DNA of 5,569 bases, from contig NZ_NPEF01000056.1 of the NCBI RefSeq assembly GCF_002811955.1, positions 14,418 to 19,986 of the forward strand. Reading direction: 5' to 3'. The translations under genes and the position numbers were made by a program. This document shows positions 1 to 5,569 of the stretch, piece by piece; within the stretch, counting starts at the first letter, position 1, and each line of letters opens with the position of its first letter. The stretch is from Leptospira ellisii (GTDB lineage Bacteria > Spirochaetota > Leptospiria > Leptospirales > Leptospiraceae). The notes under the pieces were generated by a model. That model was given only the letters and a program-made list of their open reading frames with translations. It had not been told where the DNA came from and ran no database searches.

Positions 1-509
<509 letters not shown>

Positions 510-513
<4 letters not shown>

Positions 514-1184
514 CGAAATTAGTAGAGAAATACATCGCGCTTAAGAACAAATACCGCAACTACGATACCAAGGAAGCGTTAAAACGGATGCAGGCTTTCC
601 GCATCGCGTTGAAGGAATTGGAGGAGAAGGGATTCCACACCGGAGTCGAGATCCTCGGATCGATCAATTTCGGAATCGTGGAAACCGTCTCCGATATCGA
701 TTGTATTCTTCTGCATTTCTGCGATCTTCATAAAGAGGTGGAATGTCCCGAATACTGTCCGAACTTTCTCTACGAAACCGAAGAGATCAAAACCTCCCTT
801 CGTAAACGTCTGAACGACGAAAATCTCAAGGTCGAATTTCTGGACTGCATCAATCTGCGTATGGTCGAAAAGGCCATGGATAAAAAGGAAAATCTCAACG
901 AAAGCGATCTGCTCAAACGTCTGATGTTTTATCGGACCATCGGAAGACCCGTCAATCGTCCGTTGTTCATTCCTTATTGTGAGAAGCTCGAGGAAAACGA
1001 GGAATTTATACAGGACATTTTGGATTGGGGTTCGGAGGCTTTGGAGGATTATCTCAGGACTTCCCGGCATAGGTTTTCGTTTAACAAATACAACGAACGG
1101 ATCGAAAGTTCCGGTCTTCAGCTTCCTCCCGGACTTAAGGAAGAGCTGAAAAGTTATCTGGACGAAGTTCCGGAAACCGGATAG
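510..1184 (+). CDS. Predicted nucleotidyltransferase-fold protein, substrate unknown
   Basis: A 224-aa soluble protein with the signature of the DNA polymerase beta-type nucleotidyltransferase superfamily. Gly50-Ser51 (ILGSINFG) is followed eleven residues later by the metal-binding pair Asp62-x-Asp64 (SDIDCILL). Glu109 or Asp112 (VEFLDCINL) is a candidate for the third carboxylate on a following strand. Known members transfer a nucleoside monophosphate to RNA, protein or small molecules, and nothing here identifies the acceptor. Residues 65-83 are rich in Cys and His (C65, H69, C71, H74, C79, C83), a possible metal site inserted just after the catalytic strand. The C-terminal half (about 120-224) is mainly helical and charged and I do not recognise it. 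The ATG at 510 overlaps the upstream TGA (ATGA) and is preceded by AGGAA at 496-500 with a 9-base spacer, so translational coupling to the hydrolase is likely. The fold assignment rests on motifs only. It is clearly a real gene. Confidence 0.8.
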
Positions 1185-1406
1185 AATTCGTCTCGTTCGG
1201 GTCTAAATAAGCGGACGGAATTTCCCGTTTCAAGATCCGTCCCTCGTCGGACCTGTTTCGGATCGATTCAACCTTCCGAAAAAAGGAAATTCCTGCGAAA
1301 TGGATTTTTGGATTCAGAAATCGATGATACACTTTTTCTTAGATCGGGTTTTTAATACGAAGAAGCGGAAACGATTCGATTCGAACGTTTAAAGGACTTT
1401 AAACTT
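1185..1406. other. Intergenic region with inverted repeats, no gene seen
   Basis: This 222-bp gap separates the hydrolase/nucleotidyltransferase pair from the exported-protein operon and must hold the end of one transcript and the start of the next. I see no convincing sigma-70 promoter hexamer pair and no hairpin followed by a T-run. It does contain two 7-bp inverted repeats: GGACGGA at 1213-1219 with TCCGTCC at 1236-1242, and TTTCGGA at 1256-1262 with TCCGAAA at 1275-1281. Neither precedes a U-tract, so neither is a standard intrinsic terminator. The last 38 bases hold the structured leader described separately. A minus-strand open frame covering part of this gap has no support. Confidence 0.5.
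1369..1404 (+). promoter_or_regulatory. Structured leader with the ribosome binding site inside an inverted repeat
   Basis: The ribosome binding site of the exported-protein gene (AAAGGA, 1391-1396, ten bases before the ATG at 1407) lies in the centre of a perfect inverted repeat, GTTTAAAGGACTTTAAAC (1387-1404). As RNA this can fold into a stem of seven pairs, six of them A-U, which closes over the GGA core. Just upstream, AAACG (1369-1373) can pair with CGTTT (1386-1390), continued by TTC (1375-1377) with GAA (1383-1385) around a five-base loop and with A1374 bulged. The two hairpins share bases 1387-1390 and so cannot form together, which is the layout of a switch that hides or frees the ribosome binding site. 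The pairing is read directly. A regulatory role is inferred. The repeat could instead be a DNA operator or chance in an A/T-rich leader. Confidence 0.4.
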
Positions 1407-1760
1407 ATGTCGAAAAAAGCAACGATCCTAATTCCGATCCTGTTTTCCGTTCTGCTTTTTGCCAAACCGAACGGGGACGTCACGGGCGACGGAAAATACA
1501 GCTACTACAACGTAGGCGTTCAAGATCAATTTACGTATCTGGAGATCAACGGGCAGATCGAAAACCTTTCGGGGAACGATCTCGCGGAAGCGTTCTTTAC
1601 GATGAATTTCTACGATAAGGACGACATACTTCTCGAATCCTGCCGTTTCGCGGTGCAAGGACTTCCTGCGGGTCATAAAAAGGATTTTTACGCCAGCGCA
1701 AAATACGTGGATCCGAAACTCATCCGGCGTTTTACGATAGAATTCGAAGGCAGTAACTAA
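1407..1760 (+). CDS. Small exported protein with FxLYD-like domain
   Basis: A 117-aa protein with a classic Sec signal peptide: basic MSKK, a hydrophobic core at about residues 6-18 ([12 protein letters not shown]), and a plausible signal peptidase I site after Ala19. No Cys follows the core, so it should be soluble in the periplasm or secreted rather than lipidated. Residues about 44-113 read as one beta-sandwich domain similar to FxLYD domains: an opening strand ([12 protein letters not shown]), the motif NFYDKDD near 67-73, then a Leu-Pro-Ala-Gly turn (86-89) before the last strands. Known FxLYD domains are small extracytoplasmic modules with no defined enzymatic role. Residues 24-35 ([12 protein letters not shown]) resemble a dockerin or EF-hand calcium loop but end in Asn rather than Asp/Glu. 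The start is supported by AAAGGA at 1391-1396. The gene is followed after 23 bases by the SPFH lipoprotein gene, so the two are probably one transcript. No function can be assigned. Confidence 0.8.
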   Translation: MSKKATILIPILFSVLLFAKPNGDVTGDGKYSYYNVGVQDQFTYLEINGQIENLSGNDLAEAFFTMNFYDKDDILLESCRFAVQGLPAGHKKDFYASAKYVDPKLIRRFTIEFEGSN

Positions 1761-1783
1761 ATAAAAAAGGAATATAAAAGTTT

Positions 1784-2593
1784 ATGAATAGGAAAAAATT
1801 CTTCGTCGTTCTCCTTTTGTTCGGAACCCTGAACTGCGGCGCCACCGTTCGTCCCGGAGAGATAGGGCTTTTTTGGAAACCGTTCGGAATCACCGACGTG
1901 GGTTTGAGTAAGGATCCGGTGTTGAACGGATTCTACTGGCTTTTACCTTGGAACGACATCTATACGTACTCGACCCAGTGGAATTCGTACAAGGAAAAGG
2001 TGGACGTTCTCACCAACGACGACCTCAAAATCGACGTCCAGGCCGTGATCATCATGCGGCCGGTCCGCGACGAGATATTCCAGCTTCACGTCGAAGTCGG
2101 TCCCGAATATTATAAAAGTATAGTACAGCCGGAGTTTCGTGCCTCGATCCGGAACGTGGTCTCGCATCATCAGATGATTCAGATATCCAAGAACAGCGCG
2201 GTCCTTGCGAAGGACATCAAATCCGCGGTAACCGAACGGACGAGGGGAAAACACATCGAAGTATTCGACGTGATTCTCGACGACGTCGAATATTCCCCCA
2301 ATATGCTGCACGCGATCGAAGCGAAGTTGACCAAACAACAGGAATTGGAGCAGCAGAAATACGAATTGGAAATCGCCGAAAAGAATATCGAAATCGCGAA
2401 ACGTAAGGCGAAAGCGGACGCCGAGGCGCAATTGATCCGTGCGGAAGCGCAGGCGAAATCCCAGACGATCATCAACGATCGGCTTACGACGAAATATCTG
2501 CAGTATAAGGCGTTTGAAAGTCCGAACTCGAAGATGATCTTCGTTCCGCAGGATAAGAACAATCTTCCGATCGTGGTCAATCCCAAGGATTAA
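1784..2593 (+). CDS. SPFH/Band 7 (prohibitin-like) lipoprotein
   Basis: A 269-aa membrane-associated scaffold protein of the SPFH (stomatin/prohibitin/flotillin/HflK-C) superfamily. The N-terminus MNRKKFFVVLLLFGTLNC is a lipoprotein signal. Cys18 is the only cysteine in the protein, and TLNC fits the loose spirochaete lipobox although Leu is at -2 instead of -3. The SPFH domain runs from about residue 22 to 180. It opens with VRPGEIGL, continues with GFYWLLPWND (49-58) and the strands LTNDDLKIDVQAVIIMRPV (76-94), and includes the helical segment around 112-130. Residues 183-228 form the Ala/Glu/Lys-rich coiled coil typical of this family, which drives oligomerisation. Most family members are held by a transmembrane helix, so lipid anchoring is notable and places the domain in the periplasm or at an outer surface. 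The start is supported by AAAAGGAA (1765-1772), 11 bases upstream. It shares an operon with the FxLYD-like gene, and a terminator follows. The partner or protease it may regulate is unknown. Confidence 0.88.
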   Translation: MNRKKFFVVLLLFGTLNCGATVRPGEIGLFWKPFGITDVGLSKDPVLNGFYWLLPWNDIYTYSTQWNSYKEKVDVLTNDDLKIDVQAVIIMRPVRDEIFQLHVEVGPEYYKSIVQPEFRASIRNVVSHHQMIQISKNSAVLAKDIKSAVTERTRGKHIEVFDVILDDVEYSPNMLHAIEAKLTKQQELEQQKYELEIAEKNIEIAKRKAKADAEAQLIRAEAQAKSQTIINDRLTTKYLQYKAFESPNSKMIFVPQDKNNLPIVVNPKD

Positions 2594-2617
2594 GGCCGTT
2601 AAACGGAAGCGCGATAG

Positions 2618-2638
2618 GCGGGAGCGTTCCCGCTTTTT
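2618..2638 (+). terminator. Rho-independent terminator of the SPFH operon
   Basis: A perfect 6-bp GC-rich stem GCGGGA (2618-2623) and TCCCGC (2628-2633) encloses the tetraloop GCGT and is followed directly by TTTTT (2634-2638). It lies 24 bases after the SPFH lipoprotein stop codon on the same strand. The last two T's are also part of the stop codon of the convergent minus-strand gene (2637-2639). Read on the minus strand, the same hairpin is followed by CTATC rather than a T-run, so it should be efficient only for the plus-strand transcript. Confidence 0.88.
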
Positions 2639-4868
2639 AATGAAGGGCGACTAACGCGTGAAATTCCGGATCGTCCCGGAAGTGATCGAAATCGCTGTCC
2701 TTAAAATCCGTTTTGGGTTTGCCCAGGCTGAGGGCCAGTTTCGTATAACGGATCGTGTTTTCCTTGTTTTTTTCCAGGGAATTGAGACAGGCCAGGTTGA
2801 AGGCCAGGCGTCCGTCCCGAATTTCGGAAGGTAAAAGATTCTCCACCAACGGAAGAAATTTTCCTCCGCTGTATTTCGCGATATAAACGATGATGTCCCC
2901 CGCGAAGTATTCGGCTGTGTTGTACGAGTTTCCGGTCACGTTGCCTTTTACGATCGAGTTCCGATTGACGCTCAGTTTCGGAAACAGTTCGTAATAACAT
3001 TCCAAAACCCAACGAGCGAGCGCGGGTTTGTTCGATTGTAAAAAACGGTTTAAGGCCATGGAAGATATCTGCATCGCCAGATCGTCCAGGGAGCGTTTCG
3101 AATTTTCGTCGGAAACCTTTTCCTTATATTCCAGAACGCGTTGGAATTCCCGTTTGTAACGATCCTGGTATTCGGCGAAATTACGGTCGAGCCGGTCTAC
3201 GGATTGTTCCATCGTGGTTTTCCAAACCCAGGGATAATCCTCCATCACGTCGCCGGTGACGTCGTCGATCAGCTCCTGCTCCTCTTCCGAGGTTTCCCGT
3301 TTTTCCTTCCCGTCCTTTTCGTTCGGAAAGAATTTTTTAAAAAAGGAATCCTCCTTTCCTTTGGAGGTGTGAAACGCGACTTCCGCCTCCTCGTCGTGGT
3401 AGTGTGAATACGCGAAATAAACGCCGCTTTCGTTTTTCGGTACGGATTCGAATTCCTTTCCGCCCATGATCGAGATCGCATTTTGAATCGATAGATACGC
3501 GAGAATATCGCGGACGATCCGGTAGTTGTCGCCCAGGATATCCAGAACCTCGCCGCCTTGGAGTTCTGCAGGATTCAAATTTCCTAATATTTCCGCGTAA
3601 AACGGAGTGAAATCCAGGATGTATTCGATGAAATTGGCCCCTTCCGAAACCGCTTCCTCGTAATCGTTTCCCGCGTGCCAATCGAATCCCAAGAATAGGA
3701 CTTCTCCCGCGTCGTCCCAGTAAGAGTCGATCACGAGAATGTCGTCGTTGACCGCATCCTCCTGCGTCAAAAAAAGAACCCATTTGAGGATCGTCGCGTG
3801 TACATACCGGGCCAGAGAACGCCAGTTATACTCTAACAGACGTTTGGCGATTTCGGGTTCGTCCTCCGACAGTTCCACGGCCCGATGTGCGACGTATTCC
3901 TGAAACGCCGCGTCGAAAACGGGGCCGCCGTCCGACCACGAAGCGGCGTCGGATTCCGGACGGATGTCGCGTATCCAACCGCAGATTTCCCGTAGTAAAA
4001 ATCCGCCCAAGCCGTATCGGATTTCGGGAGTTTCCAGGTCGCAGGTTCCGTGTTCCACGCAGGTGATGGCCGCTTCTCCGTATTTGTTTTTGATGAAAGG
4101 ATGATATACGAACCAGTTTTGACTGTCGTCATACGTTCCGAAGGATCGGACGTCCGAGAAATCCTTTCCTACGACTTCCAGAGGTCGGATCCACCAGCTT
4201 TCCCCTTCCTCCAAAATGTCCTCTTCCCAACCGTAGTCGTCCAGAACACGCGCCGATTTGTTGGAATCGTCGGGCGATCCGACGCCTCGGATCGCGAATG
4301 TCGGATAATCGTTGTCGTCGTGTATGATTTCCATTCCGTTGAAAACCGATACGAAACGGCCCATGGAATGCGGGACGGCGGAATGAATTCTTCCCAGAAA
4401 AGGAGGACTCCAGACGAGATGTACGGGAGTTTCCTCGTCGTGCGACCAGGGCAGGGTCAAAACGAATCTGCCTTCTTCGTCGATCTTTGCATCGGTGATC
4501 GTATCCAGAATCCGATCCCAGAGGGTTTTGCATTCCTCGGTTTCGGTCAAAAAACGAAAGTGATCGCGTAGCGCCTGTTTGCGGTCGGAAGCCCCGAGTA
4601 CACGTTTCCAAGTTTCCGAATAGTCCGGATCGCCCGATAAGGGTTTGAGCGCCGGGACGATTTCGGATTCCTCATATCCGCGTTTTAAGGTTTCGGAAAC
4701 GAGGTCCGCAAATCCTTTGAGACAGGATTCCCGATTCGGAAACGTCTTTACGGCCCGTCTACCTACGGAACCGGTTTCTCCTTCGGAGAGTAAAACGGAA
4801 TATCCCGAAATTTCGATTTGGCGAAACCGCTCGAAATCTCCATCCGAAAGTAGAAAGTGTTTTTTCAT
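2637..4868 (-). CDS. Large cytoplasmic protein with degenerate WGR-like N-terminus and TPR-like C-terminus
   Basis: A 743-aa acidic protein with no signal peptide or membrane helix; function unknown. Residues 1-67 resemble a WGR domain in pattern ([11 protein letters not shown] near 33-43, then a helix ending LKRGYEES at 61-68), but the Trp-Gly-Arg signature itself is absent. WGR domains elsewhere bind nucleic acid or mediate protein contacts. Residues about 140-300 contain [11 protein letters not shown] and [17 protein letters not shown], weakly like SMI1/KNR4 (SUKH) proteins, and a second similar stretch (FDWHAG to FIEYIL) lies near 395-418. Residues 515-540 are a highly charged linker. Residues 685-735 ([27 protein letters not shown]) look like a C-terminal TPR unit. 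The ATG at 4868 is preferred to an in-frame GTG at 4904 because AAGGTG lies five bases before it and the GTG has no ribosome binding site. Convergent with the SPFH operon. It is certainly a gene, but the domain calls are tentative. Confidence 0.82.
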   Translation of the reverse strand: MKKHFLLSDGDFERFRQIEISGYSVLLSEGETGSVGRRAVKTFPNRESCLKGFADLVSETLKRGYEESEIVPALKPLSGDPDYSETWKRVLGASDRKQALRDHFRFLTETEECKTLWDRILDTITDAKIDEEGRFVLTLPWSHDEETPVHLVWSPPFLGRIHSAVPHSMGRFVSVFNGMEIIHDDNDYPTFAIRGVGSPDDSNKSARVLDDYGWEEDILEEGESWWIRPLEVVGKDFSDVRSFGTYDDSQNWFVYHPFIKNKYGEAAITCVEHGTCDLETPEIRYGLGGFLLREICGWIRDIRPESDAASWSDGGPVFDAAFQEYVAHRAVELSEDEPEIAKRLLEYNWRSLARYVHATILKWVLFLTQEDAVNDDILVIDSYWDDAGEVLFLGFDWHAGNDYEEAVSEGANFIEYILDFTPFYAEILGNLNPAELQGGEVLDILGDNYRIVRDILAYLSIQNAISIMGGKEFESVPKNESGVYFAYSHYHDEEAEVAFHTSKGKEDSFFKKFFPNEKDGKEKRETSEEEQELIDDVTGDVMEDYPWVWKTTMEQSVDRLDRNFAEYQDRYKREFQRVLEYKEKVSDENSKRSLDDLAMQISSMALNRFLQSNKPALARWVLECYYELFPKLSVNRNSIVKGNVTGNSYNTAEYFAGDIIVYIAKYSGGKFLPLVENLLPSEIRDGRLAFNLACLNSLEKNKENTIRYTKLALSLGKPKTDFKDSDFDHFRDDPEFHALVALH

Positions 4869-4873
4869 GTCTG

Positions 4874-4879
4874 CACCTT
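4874..4879 (-). promoter_or_regulatory. Ribosome binding site deciding the start of the 743-aa protein
   Basis: On the minus strand AAGGTG precedes the ATG at 4868-4866 with a five-base spacer (CAGAC). AGGTG matches the complement of the 16S 3' end. The alternative GTG at 4904 has only T/C-rich and GCCGG sequence before it, so the twelve extra residues ([12 protein letters not shown]) are probably untranslated leader. Confidence 0.65.
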
Positions 4880-4910
4880 GGTTTTGGGATGATAAAGAAC
4901 ACACCCGGCA

Positions 4911-4916
4911 AGTATA
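4911..4916 (-). promoter_or_regulatory. Candidate -10 hexamer for the 743-aa gene
   Basis: TATACT on the minus strand matches the sigma-70 -10 consensus at five of six positions and would start transcription near base 4904, about 36 bases before the chosen ATG. No recognisable -35 hexamer lies 16-18 bases upstream, so if real the promoter is probably weak or activator-dependent. This call rests on one hexamer in an A/T-rich region. Confidence 0.3.
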
Positions 4917-4939
4917 AACGATCCTTTGTCCGAAGACTT

Positions 4940-4957
4940 ATCAGGTTATATCCTGAT
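4940..4957. promoter_or_regulatory. Near-perfect 18-bp palindrome, candidate operator
   Basis: ATCAGGTTATATCCTGAT has six perfectly paired bases at each end, and 16 of its 18 positions are symmetric. It lies in the 154-bp gap between the phoU-family gene and the 743-aa gene, both on the minus strand. Its centre is about 44 bases upstream of the start site implied by the candidate -10 at 4911-4916, a position where activators often bind. It is not followed by a T-run on either strand, so it is not an intrinsic terminator. The cognate regulator is not identifiable. Confidence 0.4.
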
Positions 4958-5022
4958 GTCGATCGAATTATCATAGGTTTTTAGAATTTGCGGTTTTTAT
5001 AATAAATCAGAAGAATATCGAA

Positions 5023-5569
5023 TCAGCTCGTTTTTGCGATCGCCTGTACGGGATCGGAAACGTGGCGGATATCCATTCCCGTATTCAGACGGACCAATTC
5101 CTCCGCGATATTCACCGCGTAGTCTCCGGTCCTTTCCAAACAGAGAATCAATCGATATACGTCCGCGAATTGATTTTTGTCCAATCTAGGATCCATTACG
5201 AATTTCAGGAACGCGGATTGACAGAGATTGTTGATCTCCTCCTCCACGGAATGAACACTTCCGTAGAATCGGTTTTTTTCCTCGACCAAGGATTCGACCG
5301 CCATTCCCACGATGGTGATCACTCTCGAAAGAAGTTTGTTGAGAATCTCTTCGTCGCAGAAAAATCTCTGCGGAATCAATCCTCTGCGAAAACATTTGGC
5401 GCAGTTTACGATCTGATCGCCCATCCGTTCCAGGTTTCTCGTGATGCGGATCGCGGAAAGCGCGAACCGCAGAGGATCGCGTTTTAGGATCACTTCCCCG
5501 TCCACCTGATCCATTCCCATGGAATTGCGGTTTGCGACCGCTTCGAGAATCGCGTTCTGAGATAAGTTG
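5023..5569 (-). CDS. phoU: PhoU-family phosphate signalling regulator, N-terminus beyond window
   Basis: PhoU proteins are cytoplasmic regulators that link the Pst phosphate transporter to the PhoR/PhoB-type two-component system and limit phosphate uptake. The frame is open to the window edge. About 181 residues are visible against a usual 215-240, so some 40-60 N-terminal residues are missing, and the Met at 5520 is internal (preceded by [13 protein letters not shown]). Counting from codon 5568-5566, both halves of the duplicated three-helix fold end in the family motif: [11 protein letters not shown] (E47, D51) and [15 protein letters not shown] (E145, D149). An acidic EEE stretch at 109-111 matches the metal-binding helix of the second bundle. 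In the first bundle the corresponding helical hairpin is about 15 residues shorter than in the second and lacks a clear E/DxxxD motif. No pst or phoBR gene is in view. A PhoU-domain paralogue with another regulatory role remains possible. Confidence 0.88.
   Translation of the reverse strand, partial: NLSQNAILEAVANRNSMGMDQVDGEVILKRDPLRFALSAIRITRNLERMGDQIVNCAKCFRRGLIPQRFFCDEEILNKLLSRVITIVGMAVESLVEEKNRFYGSVHSVEEEINNLCQSAFLKFVMDPRLDKNQFADVYRLILCLERTGDYAVNIAEELVRLNTGMDIRHVSDPVQAIAKTS

Noticed and set aside
579..1070. 163-codon open frame on the minus strand inside the nucleotidyltransferase gene
   Set aside because: It lies antisense to a gene with clear motifs and an ATGA-coupled start. Its translation shows no recognisable domain, and long antisense frames are common at this codon use.
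1333..1360. Possible promoter in the T-rich stretch before the exported-protein gene
   Set aside because: TTTAAT and nearby T-runs give no hexamer pair with acceptable spacing and match, so I could not place a promoter there.
1943..2431. Minus-strand open frame opposite the SPFH lipoprotein gene
   Set aside because: The plus-strand SPFH domain and coiled coil are unmistakable. The antisense product is low-complexity and rich in Phe, Arg and Asp.
2596..2606. CCGTT-A-AACGG dyad just after the SPFH stop codon
   Set aside because: The stem is short with almost no loop and no T-run. The adjacent GC-rich hairpin at 2618-2633 explains termination.
4050..4571. 173-codon plus-strand open frame inside the 743-aa gene
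   Set aside because: It is fully covered by the minus-strand gene, which has a sound ribosome binding site and domain-like sequence. The plus-strand translation is Arg/Val/Phe-rich with no domain pattern.
4869..4904. Longer form of the 743-aa protein starting at GTG 4904
   Set aside because: No ribosome binding site precedes the GTG, whereas AAGGTG stands five bases before the ATG at 4868, where the WGR-like domain begins.
4998..5003. Perfect TATAAT on the plus strand
   Set aside because: There is no -35 partner, and a plus-strand transcript from here would only run antisense into the phoU-family gene. It lies in an A/T-rich gap, so chance is likely.
5062..5487. Plus-strand open frame opposite the phoU-family gene
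   Set aside because: It is antisense to both conserved ERxGD motifs of PhoU and has no recognisable domain of its own.

Overview
The window looks like ordinary chromosomal DNA from a spirochaete, most likely a Leptospira species with relatively high GC. The reasons are the spirochaete-style lipoprotein signal (TLNC), the Leptospira-like flavour of several hypothetical proteins (a degenerate WGR/TPR protein, an exported FxLYD-type protein and an SPFH lipoprotein) and even codon use throughout. This assignment is an inference from sequence style. No rRNA or other marker is present, and the species cannot be named. I see no tRNA, rRNA, CRISPR array, insertion sequence, phage gene or att site.

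Layout. Bases 1-1184 (+) hold the 3' part of an alpha/beta-hydrolase of the phospholipase/carboxylesterase family. Its stop codon overlaps the start (ATGA) of a 224-aa protein with a nucleotidyltransferase signature, so the two look translationally coupled. A 222-bp gap (1185-1406) follows. It carries several inverted repeats and ends in a striking arrangement in which the ribosome binding site of the next gene lies inside a perfect 8-bp inverted repeat. Bases 1407-2593 (+) hold a two-gene envelope operon: a small exported protein with an FxLYD-like beta domain, then a lipid-anchored SPFH/Band 7 protein. A clear rho-independent terminator closes this operon at 2618-2638.

Bases 2637-4868 (-) hold one large convergent gene (743 aa). 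It has a degenerate WGR-like N-terminus, a middle region with weak resemblance to SMI1/KNR4 (SUKH) proteins and a TPR-like C-terminus. Its 154-bp upstream gap contains a near-perfect 18-bp palindrome. Bases 5023-5569 (-) hold the 3' part of a PhoU-family phosphate signalling regulator whose N-terminus lies beyond the window.

How the genes work together. The hydrolase and nucleotidyltransferase are probably co-expressed, but no shared pathway can be read from the sequence. The two exported proteins probably act together in the periplasm or at a membrane surface. The WGR-like gene and phoU point the same way but are separated by a gap with its own candidate control elements, so they are probably separate units. 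Nothing here is a demonstrably new system. The items most worth checking are the possible RNA switch at 1369-1404, the palindrome at 4940-4957 and the unassigned middle of the 743-aa protein.
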